Assembly (NCBI GenBank): GCA_019113915.1
Contig: DXGM01000044.1
Location: forward strand, 1-35,503
Reading direction: 5' to 3'
Origin: Candidatus Gordonibacter avicola
GTDB lineage: Bacteria > Actinomycetota > Coriobacteriia > Coriobacteriales > Eggerthellaceae
Length of the DNA: 35,503 nucleotides
This document shows, piece by piece, positions 1-8,452 of the stretch (positions within the stretch are counted from its first letter, which is position 1; every line of letters begins with the position of its first letter). The notes below the pieces were generated by a model. It was given only the letters and a program-made list of their open reading frames with translations, made no database searches and had not been told where the DNA came from. The translations under genes and the position numbers were made by a program.

Positions 1-308
1 GGGGAGGGGAGGGGGCGGGAGTGGCGCGAAGGCAGCGGTAGGAGCGTGGGGAAGAGGGTGTGGCGAGGGGGCAGGCGCGTGGTTGGAGTGTGGGGGAAGG
101 CGGTGGGGAGGGCGATGCGGAAGAGGGCGCCCAGAAAGCAGGAGAGCCGGAAGCGATGCTCCCGGCTCCTGTGTTTCAGACCTCCTCAATTATAAGACCT
201 CATCTACTACTTGGCAAGCACCTCTATCAAAAAAAGTGTCATCCTCAAGTACAGGAAGCACCTAAGGAGAAAGCACCTAATGCACCAGACCTGAAGCACC
301 GAAAGACG
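1..308. other. G-rich window edge, no confident gene
   Basis: The first 130 bases are extremely purine/G-rich on the plus strand. The plus frame starting at base 1 stays open to a TAA at 193-195 and has mostly G or C in third codon positions. It would give an Arg/Lys-rich tail and could be the 3' end of a gene entering from the left, but the composition alone could produce this. I recognise no domain. From about 196 to 308 the sequence becomes more AT-rich and I see no gene in it. Confidence 0.25.
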
Positions 309-459
309 CCCCCCTTTGTCATCCTGAGCGGAGGCGGCAAAGCCGCCGTAGCCGAAGGATCCCGTGCGGTGCCAACCGTAAGACTCCCTGCTGACGCCGC
401 TCGGGATCCTTCGACTACGCGCCTTCGGCGCTCCGCTCAGGATGACAAGGGGGGGGGGG
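309..459. repeat. Palindromic interspersed repeat, family A
   Basis: The outer arms are TTTGTCATCCTGAGCGGAG (315-333) and its near-exact reverse complement CTCCGCTCAGGATGACAAG (431-449). An inner inverted pair is GAAGGATCCCG / CGGGATCCTTC (about 354-364 and 401-411). Two small hairpins sit inside: GCGGC-AAA-GCCGC and GCGCC-TTC-GGCGC. The element is flanked by a C6 run on the left and an 11-G run on the right. No protein is encoded; the frames running through it are translated repeat. It resembles a small non-autonomous palindromic element. Repeats with a GTCATCCTGAGCG core are widespread in bacterial genomes, which I state from memory. Confidence 0.7.
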
Positions 460-629
460 TACCTTGTGGTGTCCGCCGGGGTGACAAGGGGGCGCCACTT
501 GCCGTTCAAATATGTTGATATTTCGTTACCGCCACCCCCTGGTGGGATGATTTGCCACAATAGGGGTTCACGAGTGGTGCGGGCGGGGGGTTCGCGCAAG
601 TGAGCGCCTAGAGCATAAAGAGAGGCAAC

Positions 630-1787
630 GTGGAGCAGGACGCGAGGACAACGGTGCGGCGGCTGAAGCGCAAGCTGAGGCATCTGCCCACGTGGGCGAA
701 GGTATCTGCCCTGTGCGTCTGCTGCCTGGCTGCGTTCGCGGGCGCGGCGTGGGCTCTCACCGTAAACGCGGTCAATCCGGAGGTTCCCGAAGTTCCTCTT
801 GAAAGCCTCGGCGGCCCAACCGATGCCGAGGCGGCACCGCTTTCCAGCGCCAACACCGCAAGCGCCGAGGGCGGCGAAATCGCGCCCGCAGAAACCTCTA
901 CGCTCCAAAAAGTGGAAGTGGCTCGCTCGGCATTCGATACCATTCCCAATACCACCAACATCAGCCTGTTCGACGCGACGGGTGCCAGGCGCGCCATCGA
1001 CCCCGCCGAGGCGCACGACGCGGTGGCCGCGCTCGCAGCGTTTCGCGAGGCAGGCAACGACGTGGGCTTTGTGGTGTACGACTTCGCCACCGAGCGTGGG
1101 CTTGCCTACAACGCCGACGTCTCGTGCTTCTCGGCCAGCACTATCAAGGCGCCGTTCGTGACCTACGTCGCGCAAAACGTGGTGGACGCCGGGCGCGCTT
1201 CGCTCGACGACGTCGTGTACGAAGACGTCATCATGGATGGCACCGGCGTCATGGCCACCGACGACGAGGACACCTACGACGTGCGCGCAGTCATGTACAA
1301 CACCATCGTCCATTCCGACAACACCGGCTACGCGCTGTTGCGCGACGAATACGGCGAGGGTTTTGAAGCGTGGGCCGGCGCGGCTGGTGTGGATGCCTCG
1401 CAGTGGGTGGGCGAGTGGTACCCGAACTACACGCCGCGCGACCTGGCGAAACTCTGGCTGGTGGTAGGCGAATACCTGCGCGGCGGCCAGGGCTGTTCCG
1501 GCCTGTGCGAAGACATGCTGTCGCAGACAAGCACGTCGTTTATTCGCAAAGCGCTCGGCGACAAGCACGCGGTGTTGGCGAAGGCGGGCTACGAAATTGA
1601 CACGCCGTGGTACGACATGGGCTCGCTCAACGATGCCGGCATCGTGCGCACCGAAACGGGCGATTACCTGGTGGCCATCATGTCCAACGCCGATTACGAC
1701 GACGAATTCTTCACCGACAACGAGCATCTGATTGTCGATTTGGTGAAAGGGCTCGACCAAGCGCGCGAGCGCCTGTTGGTTGGCTAG
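630..1787 (+). CDS. Class A beta-lactamase-fold serine hydrolase, membrane-anchored
   Basis: The 385-residue protein starts at a GTG preceded by an AAAGAGAGG ribosome site. A basic N-terminus (RRLKRKLR) leads into one hydrophobic segment at about 23-45, a signal anchor or signal peptide. A low-complexity Ala/Glu/Pro stretch follows to about 95. The catalytic domain shows the penicillin-binding/beta-lactamase triad: S170-T-I-K173 (SxxK), S229-D-N231 (SDN) and K318-A-G320 in the KTG position. I see no hallmark of a true antibiotic-hydrolysing enzyme, so a D-Ala peptidase-like or housekeeping serine hydrolase is the safer reading. It is the first of several envelope genes on the plus strand. Substrate is inference; family is well supported. 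Confidence 0.85.
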   Translation: MEQDARTTVRRLKRKLRHLPTWAKVSALCVCCLAAFAGAAWALTVNAVNPEVPEVPLESLGGPTDAEAAPLSSANTASAEGGEIAPAETSTLQKVEVARSAFDTIPNTTNISLFDATGARRAIDPAEAHDAVAALAAFREAGNDVGFVVYDFATERGLAYNADVSCFSASTIKAPFVTYVAQNVVDAGRASLDDVVYEDVIMDGTGVMATDDEDTYDVRAVMYNTIVHSDNTGYALLRDEYGEGFEAWAGAAGVDASQWVGEWYPNYTPRDLAKLWLVVGEYLRGGQGCSGLCEDMLSQTSTSFIRKALGDKHAVLAKAGYEIDTPWYDMGSLNDAGIVRTETGDYLVAIMSNADYDDEFFTDNEHLIVDLVKGLDQARERLLVG

Positions 1788-1841
1788 CGCTCCGTCCCCA
1801 CGAAGGCCCGTGCCCGTATGACTGTGACACCAAGGCAAAAC

Positions 1842-1860
1842 CCTCACTTCGCCGGTGAGG
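1842..1860 (+). terminator. Hairpin between hydrolase and coiled-coil genes
   Basis: CCTCAC and GTGAGG pair around a 7-base loop about 55 bases after the hydrolase stop. There is no T-run, so it is a weak terminator or a leader hairpin of the next gene. It argues against the very early in-frame start (1818) for that gene. Confidence 0.3.
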
Positions 1861-1931
1861 CAAGGCCGATTATCAGGCAATTCGTGGAGATTCCGCGGTC
1901 GTTTCGCCAGAGGTGCCGCTGGTTCTTTACC

Positions 1932-3137
1932 ATGGTCGCCATGCAAAAAGCTCATCGACAGTGCAGGCCCTGCTCGTCCACGCGCCGCGCGCCCGCCCAC
2001 GTTGTGGTGGCGACGGCGCTTGCGTGCGTGATGGCGCTGTCCGGATTCCCGGTTCTGGAGCCAGCGGAAAAGCCCGCCCAGGCTTTTGCCGATGAAACGG
2101 CGGATGCCGAACAGGCGCTCGACGACGCGCAGCTGGCGCTGGAATCCGCCGAAGCGCGCATGACCGCACTCACCGCCCAGTACGAAGCCATCAAGCGTGA
2201 ATCTGACGAGCTGCAAGCGCGCATCAGCGAGATGGCGGCCCAAGCGCTCGAAGCGCAGCAGGCGCTTATTGAAGGCCGCGAAGCGCTGGGCAAAACGGCG
2301 GTGCAGGAATACCTCAATGGCGGCTCCGCGCAGTCGATGCTTACGCTGCTCCTGCAATCCACCGACTTCAACGACCTTGTACGCAACATGGGGTATCTTG
2401 ATGCCATCATGCGTCGCCAGGCCGAAGATGTGTCCGAGCAAAAGGAACGCTCCGATAACTTCGACGCACTCATTCTGGAACTGGACGAGCAGAAGGACGC
2501 CCAGGACGAGAAGTTGCGCACCCTGGAACAGAAGAAAACCGAGGCCGAACGCGTGGTGGCAAGCGCCACGGAGGCTCTGTCCGATGCGCGGGATGATTAC
2601 GCCGCGCGCCTGGAGGAACTGAAGCGCAAGGCCGACGAACTGGCGAATTCCGGCGAGTCGGGTGGGCCGGTTATTGTTGATGGCGCGGACACGGTGGATC
2701 GCCCCGATGTGGTGGGCCCTGATGCTGAGGTGCAGCCCAACCCCGATCCTGCACCACCGGCGCCGGCGCCTGAGCCTGACGTGCCTACGCCCACGCCGGG
2801 TGACACGGTGGGGTGGCTCTCGGGCGTGGCATCGGCGTACGGCGGAGCAACCGACCCCTACACGCCGAACCCAGGCACCACGGCAACCGGTGCGGTATGT
2901 GACGACTGGTCGATGGGTGTGGCAGTGCCCACGTCGTGGGATCGCTACTGGCAGTACTATGGTCGCACGGTGGAAATATCGTACGGCGGACAAACGGTAT
3001 TTGCTGTGGTGAATGACTGTGGTGGCATGGAGAACGGAGCTCGTTCGCTCGACTTGCAGCCGGGCGTGTGGAAAGCTTTCGGCGCCACGTCGTGCCAGGA
3101 CTGGGGCTTACGTACGGTGAGTTACCGTTTCCTGTAG
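1932..3137 (+). CDS. Secreted coiled-coil protein with C-terminal double-psi beta-barrel (RlpA/3D-like) domain
   Basis: The frame is open from 1818, but 1932 (or 1941) gives a sensible export signal: basic N-terminus, hydrophobic core (VVVATALACVMALSGF) and cleavage after AQAFA. That yields about 401 residues. Residues about 54-255 form a long Ala/Glu/Gln-rich coiled coil of the kind found at the front of PcsB/CwlO-type peptidoglycan hydrolases. A Pro/Asp-rich linker follows. The last ~108 residues resemble an RlpA/3D-type barrel: ASAYGG near the start, TATGAVCDD, and FAVVNDCGGM followed by SLDLQPGVW, where the second Asp is the usual catalytic/structural position. It probably acts on or binds cell-wall glycan outside the cell. 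The exact activity is inference. A moderate AGAGGTG site lies 17 bases before 1932. Confidence 0.75.
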   Translation: MVAMQKAHRQCRPCSSTRRAPAHVVVATALACVMALSGFPVLEPAEKPAQAFADETADAEQALDDAQLALESAEARMTALTAQYEAIKRESDELQARISEMAAQALEAQQALIEGREALGKTAVQEYLNGGSAQSMLTLLLQSTDFNDLVRNMGYLDAIMRRQAEDVSEQKERSDNFDALILELDEQKDAQDEKLRTLEQKKTEAERVVASATEALSDARDDYAARLEELKRKADELANSGESGGPVIVDGADTVDRPDVVGPDAEVQPNPDPAPPAPAPEPDVPTPTPGDTVGWLSGVASAYGGATDPYTPNPGTTATGAVCDDWSMGVAVPTSWDRYWQYYGRTVEISYGGQTVFAVVNDCGGMENGARSLDLQPGVWKAFGATSCQDWGLRTVSYRFL

Positions 3138-3369
3138 GTGGTGCTCGCGCGGGCGTGCGGCGCGGGTGTACGAACGTGCGCTGGCCTGAGGTTCGCGCTC
3201 GGCGTCTTCCATTTGTTGCCCCTTTTACTTCCGCTTCCCCTTCTCGCTTCCCTTCAACCATCCGTTGGATCATCGTCTTCCACTGCGCTCGTGTTTCCCC
3301 TGATGCTAGCATTGATGGGATAGCTGCACAGGGGTGCGGCTTCTAGTGCATGAGAGCGCAGGAGGATCC

Positions 3370-4098
3370 ATGAACAAAGCAAAGACGTGCAAGGCGATGC
3401 TCGGGGCGCTGGGTGCCTCGGTTCTACTGACGGCAGGGCTGGCCACGACGGCGTTCGCAGCCGAGGCGGTAACAACGATGGCCACCACGGCGCCGCTGAA
3501 TCTGCGCGACGCGTCCAGCCTGAACGGCGCGGTGATTGATGTCATGCCGCAGGGGGCGTCGGTGCCGGTGTACGGTATGACCGACAGCGGTTGGTATCAC
3601 GTGAAGTACCAGGACAAAGAGGGCTTCTGCTACTTCCAGTACCTGAACTTTGAGGGCACGCAAGAGGGTACCGTGCACGACGGCAAGACCACCACGATGT
3701 ACGCCACCGCGCCGCTGAACGTGCGTGCGCAGCCGAACACGGAGAGCGCCATTTTGGGCTCGCTTGCCGTGGACGAGGGCGTGCCGGTGGTTGCCAAGCA
3801 TGACGGTTGGTTTACGGTGAACTATCAGGGCCAGGATGCGTACTGCTACGGCGGGTATCTGGGCTTTGGCCAGGGCGGCTACACGCCGGATGCGGAAAGC
3901 ACCGCCGGCAAGAACACCATGAACAGCCTGGTCACCACCGCGCCACTGAACGTGCGCACAGCCCCCGGCATGGACGCTCGCATCATCGGCTCGTTCGCCG
4001 CGGGTGAAACTGTGAACGTGCTAGCCATGGAAGGCGACTGGTACAAAGTAAAGTTCGGCGACACCACGGGCTATTCGCACATTGATTACTTGAAGTAA
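3370..4098 (+). CDS. Secreted protein with three bacterial SH3 domains
   Basis: ATG 3370 follows an ideal AGGAGG (3360-3365); the frame extends upstream but without support. The 242-residue product has a Sec signal peptide (MNKAKTCKAML then a hydrophobic core, cleavage near AFA-AEA). It then consists of three SH3b repeats of about 60-75 residues. Each begins with T/S-APLN-V/L-R and ends in an aromatic-rich GY/CY...YL segment: about 38-95, 115-170 and 183-242. SH3b repeats of this kind bind peptidoglycan. No catalytic domain is attached, so it is likely a cell-wall adaptor or a sensor-type protein. It stands alone and is closed by a strong terminator. The promoter is not clear in the 230 bases upstream, which otherwise contain no gene. 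Confidence 0.85.
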   Translation: MNKAKTCKAMLGALGASVLLTAGLATTAFAAEAVTTMATTAPLNLRDASSLNGAVIDVMPQGASVPVYGMTDSGWYHVKYQDKEGFCYFQYLNFEGTQEGTVHDGKTTTMYATAPLNVRAQPNTESAILGSLAVDEGVPVVAKHDGWFTVNYQGQDAYCYGGYLGFGQGGYTPDAESTAGKNTMNSLVTTAPLNVRTAPGMDARIIGSFAAGETVNVLAMEGDWYKVKFGDTTGYSHIDYLK

Positions 4099-4117
4099 GA
4101 AAGAGCCAGCAAGTTGA

Positions 4118-4142
4118 GGGGCGCGCAAGCGCCCCTTTTTTT
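4118..4142 (+). terminator. Rho-independent terminator after the SH3 gene
   Basis: Perfect 7-bp stem GGGGCGC / GCGCCCC closed by a GCAA tetraloop and followed directly by seven T residues. It lies 19 bases after the stop codon. Confidence 0.93.
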
Positions 4143-4148
4143 GTGGGG

Positions 4149-4353
4149 AAAAGTGTGACGCGCTTACGCGCTACTGATTACGCCACGAATCTCCCAACGC
4201 CCTATCTCCACGACGCGGGCTGACTGACTGGTAGGCGACGTCTGACTAGTGGGACAACCACTGTAGGGGACTTTTGTTACAGCCCCGTTCGCGCGTAAGC
4301 GCGAAAACGCAGGTCATTGTTGAATTCTGCGACGGAGAAGGCTCTTCGTGAAT
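4149..4353. repeat. Interspersed repeat family B, copy 1 (left part only)
   Basis: It begins AAAGTGTGACGCGC and continues through a GACGCGGGCTGAC block, a GGACAACCACTGTAGGG block and TTCGCGCG-TA-CGCGAAAACGC. The same blocks in the same order occur at 29656-30018 and 34975-35304, and the left end alone at 30297. The matching right terminal repeat is not seen here, so this copy looks truncated or decayed. Confidence 0.7.
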
Positions 4354-4725
4354 CACCTCCCGACAACCCACCTTTCATCAAAGGGCGACGGCTTTAGGGT
4401 CCCTTCACCCCCTGTCATAAGCACGGTTTCTGCCAGATGGGACCGGGTTGAATCTCGGTGGGTAGATGCCATCAGTAATGTCGCAGGGAATGTGCCTATC
4501 CCTGATATATACCTCTTCCGGAAAGCACCAAGTGTCGTCCGCGGAGCATCAAATCGACCTTTTCTCGCAGCAATCTGCCCCAAACTGTTCCAAAAACCGC
4601 ACTTTGCATGCACGAGGGCGGGCGTGAAGCGCGAAAACGATACCGGTTGGGGTATGTCTCCCCGCCGCACAACCCGCAGGCGCGCTTTTCCATCACGGGC
4701 GCGCCTGTGTGGTTTCTGGGTGCGC
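4354..4725. other. Unassigned intergenic sequence with a long open minus frame
   Basis: No gene is confidently seen. A minus frame is open from a GTG at 4670 to a stop at 4353 (105 codons), but it has no ribosome site and overlaps the end of repeat B1. The stretch contains small dyads such as AGGGA...TCCCT near 4485. Just after the lysozyme gene there is an AGGCGCGC / GCGCGCCT pair with no T-run. It could be a degenerate mobile element, a structured RNA or a small hypothetical gene. Confidence 0.3.
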
Positions 4726-5529
4726 TTACTCTACCTCGGGCAGAAGCAGGTTCAGGTCAACAGGGGTGGGGATGCCGGATATGGTGCCGGCGTTGGTGTA
4801 TTGCCAGATGGCGAAGTCGAATTGGGCGCTGGGTTTTTGGGCGTCGTATTCGGCGAACCAGACAGGGCGGGTGCCGAGGGCTTCGCGGTTGTAGCGGGCC
4901 ATGTCGCCTTTGTTGCCGTAGATCATGGTGTCGTAGCCGGCCGCCTCAAGCCGCTCACAGAACGCGAGCGCGCAGGCGGTCAGCGTATCGCGGCTGAGGT
5001 TATTCGCGCGCCCGGCCGCATCGGGCACGGGCTCGTGGTCGAACACCACGGGCAGCGCCACAAAGCGCCCGGCCAGGGCTTTCAGCACGAGGTCAGCCTC
5101 TTCGCGCGCCTCTTCCGCCGTGATGGCTTGCGAGAAGAAGTACACGCCCACGTCAAGCCCCGCCGCGGAAGCACCGTCGACGTTTTCCGCAAAGCGCTCG
5201 TCCACGAACAGGCCGCCTTCGGTGTAGCCGCGGTTGCCAGCGCGCACGAACGCGAAGTCGACGCCGTCGGCGGCAACGGCCTGCCAGTCTATCGCACCCT
5301 GGTGGCTCGACACGTCCACGCCCAGCTGAGAGCGCTTCTCGCCGTCCTGATACACCAGCCTGTCGTCGGTGCGCTCAAGCTTCGTCCAGTCATACGGGCT
5401 CACGTACGCCTCCGGCGCATCCGCCGCCGGGGCACCCCCGCACCCAGCCAAAGCGATGGCGGCGCAGCACGCGGCCGCAACAACAAGGGCACCAAGCGCC
5501 CAGCAGGTTCTCTTGAATGTTCGCATCAT
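4726..5529 (-). CDS. GH25 lysozyme-like lipoprotein
   Basis: The 267-residue product begins with a basic stretch, a hydrophobic segment and the lipobox LAGC (Cys30), so it is probably a lipid-anchored outer-face protein. The glycoside hydrolase 25 (Lyc/cellosyl) fold follows. Visible motifs are GVDVSSHQG (70-78; Asp72), DFAFVRAGNRG, a GVYFFSQA strand, the catalytic pair Asp164-His-Glu166, and a C-terminal IWQYT followed by VDLN. Family members cleave the MurNAc-GlcNAc bond of peptidoglycan. It lies 38 bases downstream of the GT51 gene on the same strand, so the two are likely co-transcribed: one polymerises glycan, the other cuts it. Length is normal for a single-domain GH25 protein. Confidence 0.9.
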   Translation of the reverse strand: MMRTFKRTCWALGALVVAAACCAAIALAGCGGAPAADAPEAYVSPYDWTKLERTDDRLVYQDGEKRSQLGVDVSSHQGAIDWQAVAADGVDFAFVRAGNRGYTEGGLFVDERFAENVDGASAAGLDVGVYFFSQAITAEEAREEADLVLKALAGRFVALPVVFDHEPVPDAAGRANNLSRDTLTACALAFCERLEAAGYDTMIYGNKGDMARYNREALGTRPVWFAEYDAQKPSAQFDFAIWQYTNAGTISGIPTPVDLNLLLPEVE

Positions 5530-5567
5530 GCAAACATCCTAACAAACTGGCGGCGCATCTGACAAAT

Positions 5568-6311
5568 CTAGGCCGCGGGCTGCAACGCTATGCGCACCGC
5601 TTCCGATTCGCTCAGATAATCGCAGGCCACCAGGCGTTTGAGCACCTGGTGTTGGCGTTGCTGGGCAAGCTCGGGGTGCTCGGTGGGCGAGTACGCGCTG
5701 GGGGCATTCGGTACGCCGGCTAAAAGCGTGCACTGGCTGGCGCTCAGCTCTGACGGGCTGATGTGGTAATACCCCCTGCTGGCCTGGCCAATTCCTTCGT
5801 AGCCGTCGCCAAAATAGATGGAGTTCACGTACATCTCCAAAATTTCACTTTTTGAGAAGCGCTGCTCTAGTGTTACGGCCATGAACACCTCAGCTATCTT
5901 GCGCTCGATGGTTTGCTCCTGAGTGAAGTATTCGTTTTTCGCCAGCTGCTGGGTGATGGTGCTGCCGCCTTCCACAATGGCACCGGCCCTCACGTCGTTT
6001 GCGAGCGCGCGCAATGTGGCCAGCGGGTCGAACCCGAAGTGCATATAAAAGCGGTGGTCCTCCACGGCGACGACGGCCTGTACATACAGGTCGGGGAGGG
6101 TTTCAATCGGCGTGAAATCCTGGCTGTTTTCTATGCGCTGCTGCATTTCGGAGAGCGGTAGGCCGTCGAGCGCCTCGCGGTACTGGTGGAAGCCGCGCGC
6201 CATGAAATAGGTGATCACCAGCGCTATCAGAACCAGCACAACCACCAAAACGCGCCCGATGAACGTCAAAACAGACGCTCCGGTGGATGCGTGGGCTTTG
6301 CTGCGCGCCAT
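5568..6311 (-). CDS. Monofunctional peptidoglycan glycosyltransferase (GT51)
   Basis: The 247-residue protein has one N-terminal membrane helix (about 15-37) and then a GT51 domain that polymerises lipid II into glycan strands at the outer membrane face. Diagnostic motifs are VEDHRFYMHFG with catalytic Glu84, EGGSTITQQLAKN (114-126), ERKIAEVFMAVTLEQ (second Glu, 141) and ILEMYVNSIYFG. No transpeptidase domain follows, so it corresponds to the MtgA/PbpC-less monofunctional class. The start has a GAAAAGAGG site. It is first in a two-gene unit with the GH25 lipoprotein. The C-terminus runs about 30 residues past the usual domain end without an identifiable motif. Confidence 0.92.
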   Translation of the reverse strand: MARSKAHASTGASVLTFIGRVLVVVLVLIALVITYFMARGFHQYREALDGLPLSEMQQRIENSQDFTPIETLPDLYVQAVVAVEDHRFYMHFGFDPLATLRALANDVRAGAIVEGGSTITQQLAKNEYFTQEQTIERKIAEVFMAVTLEQRFSKSEILEMYVNSIYFGDGYEGIGQASRGYYHISPSELSASQCTLLAGVPNAPSAYSPTEHPELAQQRQHQVLKRLVACDYLSESEAVRIALQPAA

Positions 6312-6565
6312 ACGTGCCTCTTTTCTTCCGTGCGTTTCTGCTGTTCAGAGCCATTGTTTTTGGCATATTCTTACGATACCGCGCGCGTCTTAAGGCAACC
6401 TTACTTGCTGCTTGCTCGCGTCTTACATTCTCGCAAGGATTACCGTGCCGGATATACTACCCTTACGCTATACTTAGCTTAGCAAGCGGCACCAAGGTGT
6501 CGCGGCAAGTTCTCCGTGTTGCGTGAAGGGCGCAACCATGACGAGCGGTGAGGAGCGATGAGACT
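6312..6565. promoter_or_regulatory. Divergent promoter region between GT51 and Rrf2 genes
   Basis: Two TATACT hexamers (6453-6458 and 6469-6474) face the Rrf2 gene. Neither has a good -35 at 17 bp, so activation or Rrf2 self-control is possible. The region is AT-richer than its neighbours and has no gene. Confidence 0.4.
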
Positions 6566-6976
6566 ATGATGATTTCGACGAAGGGGCGCTACGCCTTGCG
6601 GCTCATGATCGATATCGCCAGCCGGGAGCAGGACGGATCTCCGGTCACCATGCGCCAAGCTGCCGAGCGCGAGAATTTGTCGGTAAAGTATTTGGAGCAG
6701 CTGGGCGGCGCATTGGTGAAGGCCGGCGTGCTGAAGAGCATTCGCGGCGTGTGCGGCGGCTATCTGCTGGCTCGCCCGGCTGAGGACATTTTGGCGGGCG
6801 ACATTCTGCGTGCCACGGAGGGAAGTTGTGCGCCCGTGTCGTGCCTGGAAGATGGGGCGGATGCGTGTCCGCGCCGCGACGAATGCGTGGCCATCAACTT
6901 CTGGCGCGGTTTGGACAAAGCCATTGAGGACTACGTGGATGGCGTGACGTTGGCCGACCTGGTGGCCATGGCGTAG
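6566..6976 (+). CDS. Rrf2-family transcriptional regulator (IscR/NsrR-like)
   Basis: ATG 6566 follows GAGGAG and gives the canonical Rrf2 start MMISTKGRYALRLM. The 136-residue protein has a winged helix-turn-helix (about 25-65, with SVKYLEQLGGALVKAGVLKSIRG). A Cys cluster follows in the sensor loop: C88, C93, C101 and C107, with C63 upstream. In IscR, NsrR and RsrR, three such cysteines bind a [2Fe-2S] or [4Fe-4S] cluster that senses iron-sulfur status, NO or redox. The spacing here (x4, x7, x5) differs from E. coli IscR, so the signal cannot be named. No isc/suf genes are adjacent. It converges with the ABC-2 operon to its right. Confidence 0.9.
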   Translation: MMISTKGRYALRLMIDIASREQDGSPVTMRQAAERENLSVKYLEQLGGALVKAGVLKSIRGVCGGYLLARPAEDILAGDILRATEGSCAPVSCLEDGADACPRRDECVAINFWRGLDKAIEDYVDGVTLADLVAMA

Positions 6977-7021
6977 GGGCCGCGCGTATTCGCGCATTCG
7001 TGGCCGCGCGCTTTCGTTGTG

Positions 7022-7729
7022 TTAGAGATCGCGCGTTTGGTAGGCGCGTGCTGCCACGCGCTCCGATGCGAGGTAAAACGCGCAGGAGGCCGCCACAAAA
7101 CATCCCGCTACGGCACATGCGCCGCCCGTTGACTGGGCGGCGCTGCTAATTATGCTGATGATTGGCAGAAGTGCAGTGTAATCGACCGTACTCAGCGAGA
7201 AGATACCAGCGAAGATTGCAAGCATGAAGGCGAAGGGAATGTAGGTGGCGGCTTTCCGATAGGTTCCCGCCAGCATGAATGGCAACACCAGTGCGTACAT
7301 GATCAGGGTAAGCGTGAGCGTGGCGCCCACCATTGCCACTGCTACGGGCGTGTTGAAGTCGAAGGAGAAGTGCCCTAAGAGGGAAAGGCCCGGTATGAGG
7401 GGGCCGAGGGTGCACGCAAGGACGTAGGACAGCATCCCGGTTGCCATGCATCCGAGTGCGACGAGGGCGACACTTGCGTAGCGCCCCGCCACCACGTCCG
7501 CGCGAGAGAATGGCAACGCTTGGCGAAACGCGAACCAGGTGCGGTTTTGGTCGCGCATCAGCATTGGCATAAGTACCATGTGCGACATCGGGAAGCCCAC
7601 AAGCAGGATGATGAGGGGTACGCCTCCTGCCACCAAGCAGACGCCAGTCGCGTAGAGCGCCCAGAGGACCACGTTCTTTATCAGCGATTTCTTCAAAATG
7701 AGGAAATCGAATTGCAGCATGGTTTTCAC
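7022..7729 (-). CDS. ABC-2 type transporter permease (second of pair)
   Basis: The 235-residue membrane protein has about six hydrophobic segments. It starts at a GTG with AAGGAGCG upstream. The conserved block N-R-T-W-x-A-F-R-x-A-L-P-F-S-R-A-D-V-V-A-G-R-Y-A-S is shared with the neighbouring permease (there Q-F-R-L-A-L-P-L-S-R-A-D-V-I-A-G-R-Y-A-S). The two are therefore paralogs from a tandem duplication. It is the last gene of the GntR-ATPase-permease-permease operon, 24 bases after the first permease. This operon type often exports peptides or lipids or confers resistance to membrane-active compounds; the substrate is unknown. Confidence 0.85.
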   Translation of the reverse strand: MKTMLQFDFLILKKSLIKNVVLWALYATGVCLVAGGVPLIILLVGFPMSHMVLMPMLMRDQNRTWFAFRQALPFSRADVVAGRYASVALVALGCMATGMLSYVLACTLGPLIPGLSLLGHFSFDFNTPVAVAMVGATLTLTLIMYALVLPFMLAGTYRKAATYIPFAFMLAIFAGIFSLSTVDYTALLPIISIISSAAQSTGGACAVAGCFVAASCAFYLASERVAARAYQTRDL

Positions 7730-7753
7730 AGGGCGCTCCTTGCGCTTAGTGGT

Positions 7754-8452
7754 TTATAGCTCGCGCTTCGCGTAGAGCTTGATGGACAGCAGGGTTGACA
7801 GCAGGTAGATGATGACGGCTACGCCCACGATGGCTGCTGCGACAACGACGGTGCCGGTGGGCGTGCTTGCCCAGTAGATGAAGTCAACCACGAACGGCGG
7901 CAGTTGGAATTCCTGACCGCTTGCGAACACGAACAGGGCAATGAGCACCATGGCCAGCGGCAGGTAGCGCACGGCTTTCGTCATGCCGAAGCGCGACACC
8001 AGCGGCAACGTTACCGACAGCATGAACAGGATGATGGCGATGCCAAGCGCGGTGGCCAGTGCGATGCCTTGCCACGACAGTTCTTCGAAAAGCGTAGGTG
8101 GCACCATTCCGTCGAGCGCTGATTGGCCTCCCACAACAATGAGTCCCGTGAGCACGAGGCCGATGGCGGCACCAATCAGTACGAGCGCCGCGATGCTGGC
8201 ATAGCGACCTGCGATAACGTCGGCGCGCGACAGGGGAAGCGCCAGGCGGAACTGCTGCCAGTCGCCGCGCTCGTCGTACGCGATGATGGTGAAAGCGAGC
8301 GAGAACGGGATGACTACGGTGAGCATGGGCACAATAAGGTAAAGGCTTTCGGTGGTAAATCCGATGATGCAACCCACGAGCAGGGCCACAATAAGCTGCT
8401 GGATCAGGTATTTCTTAGCGACCTGGAGGTCGGACATGAACATGGCTTTCAC
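7754..8452 (-). CDS. ABC-2 type transporter permease (first of pair)
   Basis: The 232-residue protein has about six membrane segments and a cytoplasmic ERGDWQQFRLALPLSRADVI block shared with its downstream paralog. The GTG start overlaps the ATPase stop by four bases (GTGA), indicating translational coupling. It probably forms a heterodimeric channel with the following permease, powered by the upstream ATPase. No substrate can be deduced from sequence. Confidence 0.85.
   Translation of the reverse strand: MKAMFMSDLQVAKKYLIQQLIVALLVGCIIGFTTESLYLIVPMLTVVIPFSLAFTIIAYDERGDWQQFRLALPLSRADVIAGRYASIAALVLIGAAIGLVLTGLIVVGGQSALDGMVPPTLFEELSWQGIALATALGIAIILFMLSVTLPLVSRFGMTKAVRYLPLAMVLIALFVFASGQEFQLPPFVVDFIYWASTPTGTVVVAAAIVGVAVIIYLLSTLLSIKLYAKREL

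Noticed and set aside
60..518. Plus-strand frame through the family A repeat
   Set aside because: The translation contains the well-known repeat-derived phrases FVILSGGGKA and RRSAQDDKGG, so it is translated repeat DNA.
207..2993. Very long open frame on the minus strand (about 930 codons)
   Set aside because: It is antisense to two well-supported plus genes and the repeat; its Arg/His/Gly-rich translation has no domain. High GC commonly leaves such shadow frames open.
4348..5562. Plus-strand frame of about 400 codons
   Set aside because: It is antisense to the GH25 gene, which has clear motifs and a lipoprotein signal.
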